29,359 nucleotides of DNA from Deltaproteobacteria bacterium (GTDB lineage Bacteria > Desulfobacterota > Desulfobacteria > Desulfobacterales > B30-G6), in the NCBI GenBank assembly GCA_003647375.1, contig QMMS01000018.1, positions 1-29,359 on the forward strand, in the 5' to 3' direction. Made by a program: the position numbers and the translations under genes. A model generated the notes under the pieces. The model was not told the origin of the DNA. It did no database searches and saw only the letters and a program-made list of their open reading frames with translations. Positions 7,212 to 13,890 of this stretch are shown one piece after another (the first letter of the stretch is position 1; each line of letters opens with the position of its first letter).

Positions 7212-8804
7212 TTACGGCAGGGGCACGCTGGAGAGAATCGTTTTTATATCGTTATCCGAAAAATTCAATCCCGCACCGAAAAAAAACGATTCATTGTCAT
7301 CGTCACTGATAAAATCATCGAATCCTGCGGTAATGTAGAAGTGTGGGAAAGGAGAAAAGTCAACCTTCGCCTTTAGGTGCGGGTTGTCTTCTATTTCAAA
7401 ATCAAACGACTCGAACGATAAAACCATCCGGTCATCGAGCAGATAATAGTCGATTGCAAGACCGCCTGTCGACTCGAAAAGTCCACCCCTCAGCCCTATG
7501 TCGTAATACCGTTTGGCAACCTGTGCTGAAAATTTCAGTTTGTCATATTCCGTTTTTTCTTTATGTTTCTTGGTGGTTGTACCATCTGTGGTTTTCCTGG
7601 TATCGGTAATAGTCTCGGTCCCGGTGGGATCGTCCACGATCTGAAACAGGTAATATTTGTCTTCTTTCGGCTGAATGCGAAGGGAGAGATAGGATTTCAG
7701 GGTGTCTTCCTTGGTCAGGTATTCACCCCTGTAGTCCAGATAGGTTTGAAAGGTCTCCTGTTTTTCCATATAAGAGTTCAAATGGGTCAGTGTCTCATTA
7801 AGGGTTTCCACGGTTTCTTCTTCGTGGACGAGTCTTCCGATAGTACCTTCGCCACGATTGATGGTGTCTGCGATGTCGCCAAGAGATATCAGAATCTTGT
7901 TGAGATTCTGACTCACATCGTCGTTAGTGATGAGTTGGCCCAGCGTGCCTTCTCCGTTATTAATCCGATCGGTAATTTCCTTAAGGGATGCCAGGGTTTG
8001 GTTCAGGTCCATTATGGCATCGTCTTCATTGATGAGCTTGCCGATACTTCCTTGGCCCTGGTTGATTTTATCTGTAATCTCACTCAGGTTTGTTACCAGG
8101 GATTCCATGGTTCCCAGTACGCTCTTGGCGCTCTGGATGATCGTGCCGATATCCTCCTTATTGCGGTCGCCGACCTCTTTTAGTGTGCTGGAAAAAGTGG
8201 TCAGGTTGTCAACGATTTTACCGACACCATCCTTGTTGCTCTGGACTGTCTGGTTCAATGCGACCACCACCTCTTTTATATTGTCAACGATCGCACGGAG
8301 TGTGGCTTCTCCAGTATCAGTGCCGAGGACCTTCGAGAGCGAATTGGTGAGGGATTTGATGTTCTGGGCAACCTCACCCAGGGTGTTCATGAGCACATCC
8401 ATGTCGGTGATCGGAGCTGTTCGGATAATGCGTCCACCCGCCGGGATGGGCGGTGCAGTCACCGAACCCGGAATAATCTCGACGTATTTATCTCCCAGGA
8501 TGCCCCGGGTTCGAATGATCGCTGTGTCATCTTTCCGGATGATCAGGTCCGGATTCATTCTCAGCACAACGAGGGCTTTCCCATTTTGCAGGGCTATTCT
8601 TTTGACACGTCCGATTTCAACACCGGCCATCTCTACGGTGACGTCTCTGGCCAGTCCTGTGGCGGAATCGAACAGTATCTCGATATCATATCCTTTGTTC
8701 CTGGAAAGTGTCAGCGTTCCCACCTTCATGGACATATAGCCAAAAATGATTAGTCCGATGACAACGAAAACACCCACTTTTGCTTCAGCACTGAAATTCG
8801 ACAT
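7212..8804 (-). CDS. mlaD: Long MCE/MlaD-family protein with repeats and beta-rich C-terminal domain
   Basis: At 530 residues this is about three times the size of E. coli MlaD. Residues 9-26 are the membrane anchor, and about 39-115 are the MCE domain, which forms a lipid-conducting ring in the periplasm. Residues about 130-350 are helical, with a 34-residue repeat marked by INQGQGSIGKLI (247), INNGEGTLGQLI (281) and INRGEGTIGRLV (315). The last 180 residues are rich in alternating hydrophobic strands with many Tyr and Phe (YYLFQIVDD, YYDIGLRGGLF, FFFGAGLNF) and look like an outer-membrane or beta-sandwich domain. It does not end in the aromatic residue typical of outer-membrane porins. It follows mlaF by 6 bp. 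Function inferred: lipid movement between inner and outer membranes. Confidence 0.88.
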   Translation of the reverse strand: MSNFSAEAKVGVFVVIGLIIFGYMSMKVGTLTLSRNKGYDIEILFDSATGLARDVTVEMAGVEIGRVKRIALQNGKALVVLRMNPDLIIRKDDTAIIRTRGILGDKYVEIIPGSVTAPPIPAGGRIIRTAPITDMDVLMNTLGEVAQNIKSLTNSLSKVLGTDTGEATLRAIVDNIKEVVVALNQTVQSNKDGVGKIVDNLTTFSSTLKEVGDRNKEDIGTIIQSAKSVLGTMESLVTNLSEITDKINQGQGSIGKLINEDDAIMDLNQTLASLKEITDRINNGEGTLGQLITNDDVSQNLNKILISLGDIADTINRGEGTIGRLVHEEETVETLNETLTHLNSYMEKQETFQTYLDYRGEYLTKEDTLKSYLSLRIQPKEDKYYLFQIVDDPTGTETITDTRKTTDGTTTKKHKEKTEYDKLKFSAQVAKRYYDIGLRGGLFESTGGLAIDYYLLDDRMVLSFESFDFEIEDNPHLKAKVDFSPFPHFYITAGFDDFISDDDNESFFFGAGLNFSDNDIKTILSSVPLP

Positions 8805-8810
8805 GATCTC

Positions 8811-9554
8811 CTAAACGGTATCAGGGTTAAATTTACATTCGACAAACTGTCTGAGCGCCGGATTGTTCGAGGATCGTATGTCTTCCGGAGTTCCATAGGC
8901 AATGATCTTGCCTTTATACAACATTGCGATCTTGTGGGCAATTTTAAAGGTCGATTCGATGTCGTGGCTGATAACCACACAGGTTGAGCCGGTATTTTGC
9001 TGGGTTTCGACGATGAGCCGATCAATGGCATCACACATGATGGGGTCAAGACCGGTAGTGGGTTCATCGAAAAGGATAATTTTAGGATCGAGTGCAAGGG
9101 CTCTGGCGAGTCCGACCCGCTTGCGCATTCCCCCGGACAATTCCGAGGGCATTTTTTCCGTTATATCCGTCAGTCCAACTTGCAGCAGTTTTTCCGTGAC
9201 GATCTGTTTCATTTCTTTTTTCGAGAGTTGTCGATGTTCCTTGAGGGGAAAGGCCACGTTTTCTCCAACGGTCATGGAATCAAAGAGCGCTGCGTCCTGG
9301 AATAACATGCCGAAATATTTACGAGTTTCATTCAGTTCTGCTTCATTCAATGTGGAAATATCGATGCCGTCAACAAGGATTCGGCCGGAATCCGGTTTGA
9401 CGAGACCGATAATATGTTTCAACAGAACACTCTTGCCGCCGCCGCTCTGACCGATTATAACGGTAATTTTTTTTGATTCAAGCGTCAGGTTGAGTTCATC
9501 CAGGACCTTCTGCCGGCCAAAGGATTTCGAAATATTTTCAAGTGTAATTTTCAA
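8811..9554 (-). CDS. mlaF: MlaF-type ABC transporter ATPase
   Basis: The 247-residue protein has all ABC ATPase motifs: Walker A GQSGGGKS (35-42), Q-loop Gln86, signature LSGGMRKR (139-146), Walker B IILFDEP, the D-loop and H-loop His197 (VVISHD). It drives the MlaE permease in phospholipid transport, and the GQSGGGKS and GLDP segments are typical of the Mla branch. The start is a TTG that overlaps the mlaE stop codon (TTGA), which suggests translational coupling; no better start is seen in frame. Neighbours are mlaE upstream and mlaD downstream. No mlaB (STAS) or mlaC gene follows. Confidence 0.93.
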   Translation of the reverse strand: MKITLENISKSFGRQKVLDELNLTLESKKITVIIGQSGGGKSVLLKHIIGLVKPDSGRILVDGIDISTLNEAELNETRKYFGMLFQDAALFDSMTVGENVAFPLKEHRQLSKKEMKQIVTEKLLQVGLTDITEKMPSELSGGMRKRVGLARALALDPKIILFDEPTTGLDPIMCDAIDRLIVETQQNTGSTCVVISHDIESTFKIAHKIAMLYKGKIIAYGTPEDIRSSNNPALRQFVECKFNPDTV

Positions 9555-10321
9555 AACATAATCGCGGTCAGAAAGTAATCACTGATTAATATGGATACGG
9601 ATGCGTAGACAACGGCCTGTGTGGTCGCCCTTCCCACGCCGGCCGCGCCGCCTGTCGTATAAAAGCCCTTGTAACAGCCGACCAAGGACAAAATAAAACC
9701 AAAAAATGCAGATTTTATCAAACCATTGAAAACGTCGTAGATACTGACGAACTCGATAATTCTGGCGATAAAGATACCAGAGTTGACTTTCAGCACGTGA
9801 ACACCCACAAAATATCCGCCCAGGATACCGATGAAATCCGAGGTGACCGTCAATATCGGTAGCATGACGATTCCGGCCAACACACGGGGCATGATGAGAT
9901 ATTGTACCGGGCTTACAGACATGGTGTAGAGTGCGTCGATCTGTTCCGTAACACGCATGGTTCCGATTTCGGCGGCCATGGAAGAACCGGTCCGTCCGGT
10001 AACCATCAACGCGGTGATTGCAGGGCCCAATTCTCTGGTCATGGACAGCGCCACGATTGCACCCACAAGGCTTTCTCCCCCAAACATTTTAAAACCATAG
10101 TAAGTCTGTATGGCAAGAACCATTCCGGTGAAGGCGCCTGTTATAAGAACCACGGGCAAGGAGCCGACCCCGACAAATTCCATTTGTTTGAAGATAACGT
10201 GAATTCGGAAAGGTGGTCGGAAAAGCCACGAAACCGTTGACAGAAATAGGCGTAAAATTTTGCCGAATTCTTCTATAAGAAGGATGAAGGGTCTTCCGGT
10301 AAATTCGAGAAATTTTATCAT
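9551..10321 (-). CDS. mlaE: MlaE-type phospholipid transporter permease
   Basis: The 256-residue membrane protein matches the MlaE family. Features include an amphipathic N-terminal region, VLITGAFTGMVLAIQTYYGFKMFGGE, the family hallmark ALSMTRELGPAITALMVTGRTGSSMAAEIGTMRVTEQIDAL, and several further membrane segments, ending near SVSILISDYFLTAIMF. It forms the inner-membrane core that works with MlaF and MCE rings. It is the first gene of a minus-strand unit mlaE-mlaF-mlaD-kinase-regulator, with a good promoter about 70-100 bp upstream. Length is normal for the family. Confidence 0.95.
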   Translation of the reverse strand: MIKFLEFTGRPFILLIEEFGKILRLFLSTVSWLFRPPFRIHVIFKQMEFVGVGSLPVVLITGAFTGMVLAIQTYYGFKMFGGESLVGAIVALSMTRELGPAITALMVTGRTGSSMAAEIGTMRVTEQIDALYTMSVSPVQYLIMPRVLAGIVMLPILTVTSDFIGILGGYFVGVHVLKVNSGIFIARIIEFVSIYDVFNGLIKSAFFGFILSLVGCYKGFYTTGGAAGVGRATTQAVVYASVSILISDYFLTAIMF

Positions 10322-10395
10322 AAAGACCTGTCGTGAACGTCCTAATCCGTCCGATGAAATGTGTCGATTACATGTCCGATCGTTCGTTACCAGAA

Positions 10396-10424
10396 CATAT
10401 AGGGAAGGAAGCGATTAAAGTCAA
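10396..10424 (-). promoter_or_regulatory. Sigma-70-like promoter of the mla operon
   Basis: On the minus strand TTGACT (10424-10419) is followed after exactly 17 bp by TATATG (10401-10396). This predicts transcription starting near 10389, giving a leader of about 68 nt before the mlaE ATG at 10321. Confidence 0.6.
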
Positions 10425-10545
10425 GGACATGCGGTATCTAAAGAAGTTTCTCATCCAATTTATGCAAAATGGGATGGAATTATCAATTTAAAGCAATACC
10501 ATATATAGTAATTTCGTCTAACAAGATACAATATATGGCAATTGA

Positions 10546-10578
10546 GTAAAATTATATATAATTTATATATAATTTTAC
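10546..10578. repeat. Perfect 33-bp AT-rich palindrome upstream of the pil operon
   Basis: Arms 10546-10561 and 10563-10578 are perfect reverse complements of 16 bp around a single central T, and one more A-T pair (10545/10579) extends them. Except for the terminal G-C pair the arms are all A and T. The palindrome touches a TTGACA at 10579-10584. A second inverted pair, CCATATAT and ATATATGG, sits just upstream (about 10499-10538). It may be an operator or a cruciform-forming site; the 10322-10696 gap holds this and the divergent promoters. Confidence 0.7.
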
Positions 10579-10608
10579 TTGACATTGCTCAACTTTCATT
10601 CAATTATA
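10579..10608 (+). promoter_or_regulatory. Candidate promoter of the HTH-pilMNOPQ operon
   Basis: TTGACA at 10579-10584 is a perfect -35 box. The best -10 is ATTATA at 10603-10608 with 18 bp spacing, which is only fair. The adjacent long palindrome could place a repressor across the -35 box. Confidence 0.4.
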
Positions 10609-10696
10609 GAGGCCAAATTTAATATCCGGACAGTTTTTTACTTTTGAAGGAGTGACATTCTAACACAATAATTATCTAACCCAATGCATATGACTT

Positions 10697-10894
10697 ATGA
10701 CAAAAAATTCATTGAAAAAAATTAGAGAGTCGCTTTTAATGAGCAAATCCGAGCTTGCTCGTGAAGCTAATGTTTCCCCCATTACAATTACGCGGATCGA
10801 GCAAGGTATGCCGTGCCGGATGGAAACCAAGCGAAAGATACTGCTGGCACTTGGCTTTAAGCTTTCTGACAAAAATAAAATATTCGGTGATTAA
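10697..10894 (+). CDS. Small XRE/Cro-type helix-turn-helix protein
   Basis: The 65-residue product is a single HTH domain: KIRESLLMSKSELAREANVSPITITRIEQGMPCRMETKRKILLALGF. The helix-turn-helix is at about residues 17-36 and fits the HTH_3 (Cro/C1) family. There is no effector domain. It ends 9 bp before pilM, so it is very probably the first gene of the pil operon and may regulate it. The palindromes at about 10499-10578 are candidate binding sites. The ATG at 10697 has no good ribosome binding site; a GAAGGAG lies about 45 bp upstream, too far to serve it. DNA-binding fold is confident; target is inferred. Confidence 0.75.
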   Translation: MTKNSLKKIRESLLMSKSELAREANVSPITITRIEQGMPCRMETKRKILLALGFKLSDKNKIFGD

Positions 10895-10903
10895 GAGCTT
10901 ACT

Positions 10904-11959
10904 ATGGTTTTCAGAAGAAAAGACCATCTCGTTGGTTTGGATATTGGATCTAGAACAATCAAAGCATGCGAGATAATCGAAACAAAAAAAGGCCGAGCCC
11001 TCGAAAAGTTCGGAATGATCGACATCGAATCGGGGCTCATTGAAGATGGTTCCATAAAGAACCCCGATGTCGTTGCCGGCGCCATTCGGCAGCTCTACCA
11101 GACACATCACATCCGGGAACATAATGTTGCTATATCCATTGGCGGTTATTCCGTTATTGTGAAGAAGATCAATGTTCAGACGATGTCCGAGGAGCAACTC
11201 CAGGAAAGTATTCATTTTGAGGCAGAGCAGTATATTCCTTTCGACATCAGTGATGTGAATCTTGATTTTCAGATCCTGGGTGAGAATGAGCAAAATCCCA
11301 ACCAGATGAGCGTCTTGTTGGTTGCAGCCAAAAAAGACATGGTAAGCGATTATGTGAACCTTGCCCAACTGGCCGGACTGAATCCCTGTATAATCGATAT
11401 CGATGCATTTGCTCTTCAAAATATATTTGAGGTCAACTACGACTCAAAAGATGAAAATATTGCGTTGATCGATATCGGTGCCAGTAAGACATCTTTGAAC
11501 ATTCTTAAGGACGATGCCTCCGTATTCATGCGGGATGTTTCTCTTGGATGCGGACAGATCAATCAGAGAATTGCCTCCATCACCGATTCGACCATGGAGG
11601 AGGCGGAAAAACTCAAATTTGGCGATCAGAGCGACAAGCTTTCCAAGGAAGACCTGGCCGATATTGTATCTGCCGTCGTAACGGACTGGTGCACGGAAAT
11701 TCGCCGTGCTCTCGATTTTTTCTATTCAACCTATCCGGATGAACAGATCAAAAAGATCGTACTTAGCGGCGGTGGCGGCGGTATCAAGGAATTCCGGCAG
11801 TTGTTGGCAGTGGAAACATCGGCAGAGGTCCAGACGATCAATCCCTTTGAAAGCATTTCTGCCGATGAAAGTCGTTTTGATCCATCTTATATCGAAAGCA
11901 TCGCTCCCCAGGCCGCTATTTGCATGGGGCTAGCGATCAGAAGAGTGGATGACAAATGA
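10904..11959 (+). CDS. pilM: Type IV pilus assembly protein PilM
   Basis: The 351-residue protein is an actin/FtsA-like cytoplasmic ATPase-fold protein. It has phosphate-1 VGLDIGSRTIK (10-20), the family segment EAEQYIPFDISDV, phosphate-2 LIDIGASKTSL and the adenosine motif LSGGGGGIKEF. PilM sits at the inner face of the membrane and binds the conserved N-terminus of PilN to link cytoplasmic motor parts to the PilNOP alignment complex. Length is normal. Its stop overlaps the pilN start by 4 bp (ATGA), and the order pilM-N-O-P-Q is the canonical one. Confidence 0.96.
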   Translation: MVFRRKDHLVGLDIGSRTIKACEIIETKKGRALEKFGMIDIESGLIEDGSIKNPDVVAGAIRQLYQTHHIREHNVAISIGGYSVIVKKINVQTMSEEQLQESIHFEAEQYIPFDISDVNLDFQILGENEQNPNQMSVLLVAAKKDMVSDYVNLAQLAGLNPCIIDIDAFALQNIFEVNYDSKDENIALIDIGASKTSLNILKDDASVFMRDVSLGCGQINQRIASITDSTMEEAEKLKFGDQSDKLSKEDLADIVSAVVTDWCTEIRRALDFFYSTYPDEQIKKIVLSGGGGGIKEFRQLLAVETSAEVQTINPFESISADESRFDPSYIESIAPQAAICMGLAIRRVDDK

Positions 11960-12558
11960 TACGAATCAACCTACTCCCTTTCAGGGCTGCCCGTAAAAAA
12001 GAGAATGTCAGGAGACAGATATCGGTCTTTCTGCTTTCTTTTGCACTCATTATTATTGCAGTGGTCTACTGGAATATATGGCTGGGCAACAGAATAAGTA
12101 CATTGAAGGCCCGAAACCAGGACACCATCACTCAAATTGCTAAATATGAAAAAATCAATAAAGAGATCGCTCAGATCAAAAAAGCACTCAGTAATTTAGA
12201 ACAAAAAATCAAAGTGATAGAGACTCTTGAAAGCGGCCGCAAGGATGCGGTAAATCTTATGGACTCCATGACCGAACTGATTGTCAAAGAACGGATGTGG
12301 TTCACCAGCCTAAATGTTCAGGGGGACATCATTACGGTCCAAGGGATTGCACTGGACGAGAGGACCATTGCCGATTTCATGAAAAATCTGGAGGGGAGTG
12401 GGACCGGGCCTTACACCAACGTCACATTGAAGTCGATTCAACAGAAGCAAATAACAAATAAAAACCTGAATTTAAAAAGTTTTAATGTTACTCTGACCAG
12501 GGCGGCCCCGAAAGAGGCCACAAAACCAGATACCGCAGGAAAAACGAAAAAATCATGA
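11956..12558 (+). CDS. pilN: Type IV pilus assembly protein PilN
   Basis: The 200-residue protein opens MIRINLLPFRAARKKENVRRQ, the conserved INLLP peptide that docks into PilM. One transmembrane segment follows at about 23-43. Next comes a periplasmic coiled coil (about 45-90: TLKARNQDTITQIAKYEKINKEIAQIKK and beyond) and a ferredoxin-like domain. PilN pairs with PilO in the inner-membrane platform that aligns the pilus machine with the secretin. The last 15 residues are Lys/Thr/Pro-rich and look disordered. Both ends overlap neighbouring genes by ATGA, indicating tight coupling. Confidence 0.95.
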   Translation: MIRINLLPFRAARKKENVRRQISVFLLSFALIIIAVVYWNIWLGNRISTLKARNQDTITQIAKYEKINKEIAQIKKALSNLEQKIKVIETLESGRKDAVNLMDSMTELIVKERMWFTSLNVQGDIITVQGIALDERTIADFMKNLEGSGTGPYTNVTLKSIQQKQITNKNLNLKSFNVTLTRAAPKEATKPDTAGKTKKS

Positions 12559-13187
12559 AAAAATTAAACCTTTCCTTGAAAATATTCGCACCTGCTATCG
12601 AATGGGTAGAAGCCAGAACCAAACTGCAGCGAGTACTGATCTATGCTTCGGCCATTGTTCTTCTTGTGGGGAGTTTTACATATTTTGCTTATCTGCCAAA
12701 ACACAAGGAAATCGGAAGGCTGGAATCAGAATACAAGAAACTTGCAGAAAAACTTGATAAGGCAAGGAAGACCGCAAAACAGCTCAATTACTATCGCACC
12801 AAAATGAAGGCGGCAGAGGCCCAATTCAAAATTGTCATGAAAGCACTACCGGAGAAAGAAGAGATCCCAACCCTGCTGAGCGGTATCTCGCAGGCCGCCA
12901 GAGATGCAGACCTTGATATCACAAAGTTTCAACCCAACCAGGAAAAGGCGAAAGAGTTCTATGCAGAAGTTCCCATTACAATCACTGTTTCGGGAAATTA
13001 TCATAACGTGGCGATGTTTTTTGACAAGATATCAAATTTACCCAGGATCGTAACAATCGAAGCTATCAAAATGTTGCCGGGCAAGGAGAGTGATAAACTT
13101 TTGACAACTTGTACGGCTGTTACGTATAAGTTTATTGAACCCGTCAAAAAGAAACCATCGAAGAAGAAAAAGAAAAAGAAAAAATAA
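12555..13187 (+). CDS. pilO: Type IV pilus assembly protein PilO with polylysine tail
   Basis: The 210-residue protein has a short cytoplasmic start, a transmembrane segment at about 28-48 (VLIYASAIVLLVGSFTYFAYL), a coiled coil at about 55-100 and a periplasmic ferredoxin-like domain. The latter includes the family segment EIPTLLSGISQAARDADLDI and VSGNYHNVAMFFDKISNLPRI. It forms heterodimers with PilN and contacts PilP. Odd feature: the C-terminus is PVKKKPSKKKKKKKK, encoded by an A-rich run ending at 13187, which is unusual for the periplasmic end of this family. Confidence 0.94.
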   Translation: MKKLNLSLKIFAPAIEWVEARTKLQRVLIYASAIVLLVGSFTYFAYLPKHKEIGRLESEYKKLAEKLDKARKTAKQLNYYRTKMKAAEAQFKIVMKALPEKEEIPTLLSGISQAARDADLDITKFQPNQEKAKEFYAEVPITITVSGNYHNVAMFFDKISNLPRIVTIEAIKMLPGKESDKLLTTCTAVTYKFIEPVKKKPSKKKKKKKK

Positions 13188-13196
13188 TCGCAGGGA

Positions 13197-13889
13197 ATGA
13201 TAACTAACATTATGTTTAAGCATACCGTTTTCATACGTATCGCCATCTGTTTGCTGGGTCTTCTGGTTCTGCTCGCCGGGTGCCAGGATAAGGCCGATGA
13301 GACCAAAAAGAAGTCAGCGGTTGTCAGTCAGAAAATATCAACTGAGATGCAGAAGGGCACACCGCTGACACCTAAAGCAAAAGAGGCTTTCCCGGTAACG
13401 GCACCTTCGAAGGAAATCCAGAAGGGCTCGGCGGAGACGACAACGATGACCAAGCCTCCTGCCGAAACGTTCGACACCCAGACACTGATTCCTGACCTGG
13501 CGCTTGGATATGATCCCCAGGGAAGAATTGACCCGTTTATTCCCCTGGTGAAAGACGAGCCGGTCAAGGTTGAAAAGAAGGGGTTGGTTGATGCAAAGGG
13601 TGAAGTTCGTGAAAAGCGCAACAAGACCCCTTTGGAAAAGATCGAACTGGATCAGCTGAAACTGAGAGCGATTATCATAGCCCCAAGTGGCAACAAAGCA
13701 CTTGTGGAAGAAGCTAACGGAAAGGGCTATATCATAAGAAGAGGTACTTATATCGGAAGACACGATGGCAAGGTTATAAAAATATTGAAAAATATTGTTG
13801 TTGTTGAAGAATTGACAGAAAATATCGAAGGTAAAATGATAGTAAAAGAAAAAGAAATCAAACTTCCGAAACCTCCCGGAGAAGAATAA
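13197..13889 (+). CDS. pilP: Type IV pilus lipoprotein PilP
   Basis: A lipoprotein signal is visible (IAICLLGLLVLLAGC) with Cys as the lipidation residue. A long disordered Lys/Thr/Pro/Glu-rich linker follows. The C-terminal beta domain from about residue 100 includes YDPQGRIDPFIPLV, LEKIELDQLKLRAIIIAPSGNKALVEEANGKGYIIRRGTYIGRHDGKV and EKEIKLP, the standard PilP signature that contacts PilQ. A second ATG at 13212 (MFKHTV) gives a more typical signal peptide; the AGGGA at 13192-13196 suits neither start well. The gene ends 1 bp before pilQ. Confidence 0.93.
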   Translation: MITNIMFKHTVFIRIAICLLGLLVLLAGCQDKADETKKKSAVVSQKISTEMQKGTPLTPKAKEAFPVTAPSKEIQKGSAETTTMTKPPAETFDTQTLIPDLALGYDPQGRIDPFIPLVKDEPVKVEKKGLVDAKGEVREKRNKTPLEKIELDQLKLRAIIIAPSGNKALVEEANGKGYIIRRGTYIGRHDGKVIKILKNIVVVEELTENIEGKMIVKEKEIKLPKPPGEE

Positions 13890-13890
13890 C

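Noticed and set aside
7563..8739. Long plus-strand open frames opposite mlaD.
   Set aside because: They are antisense to a clear MCE-family gene and show no protein-family features.
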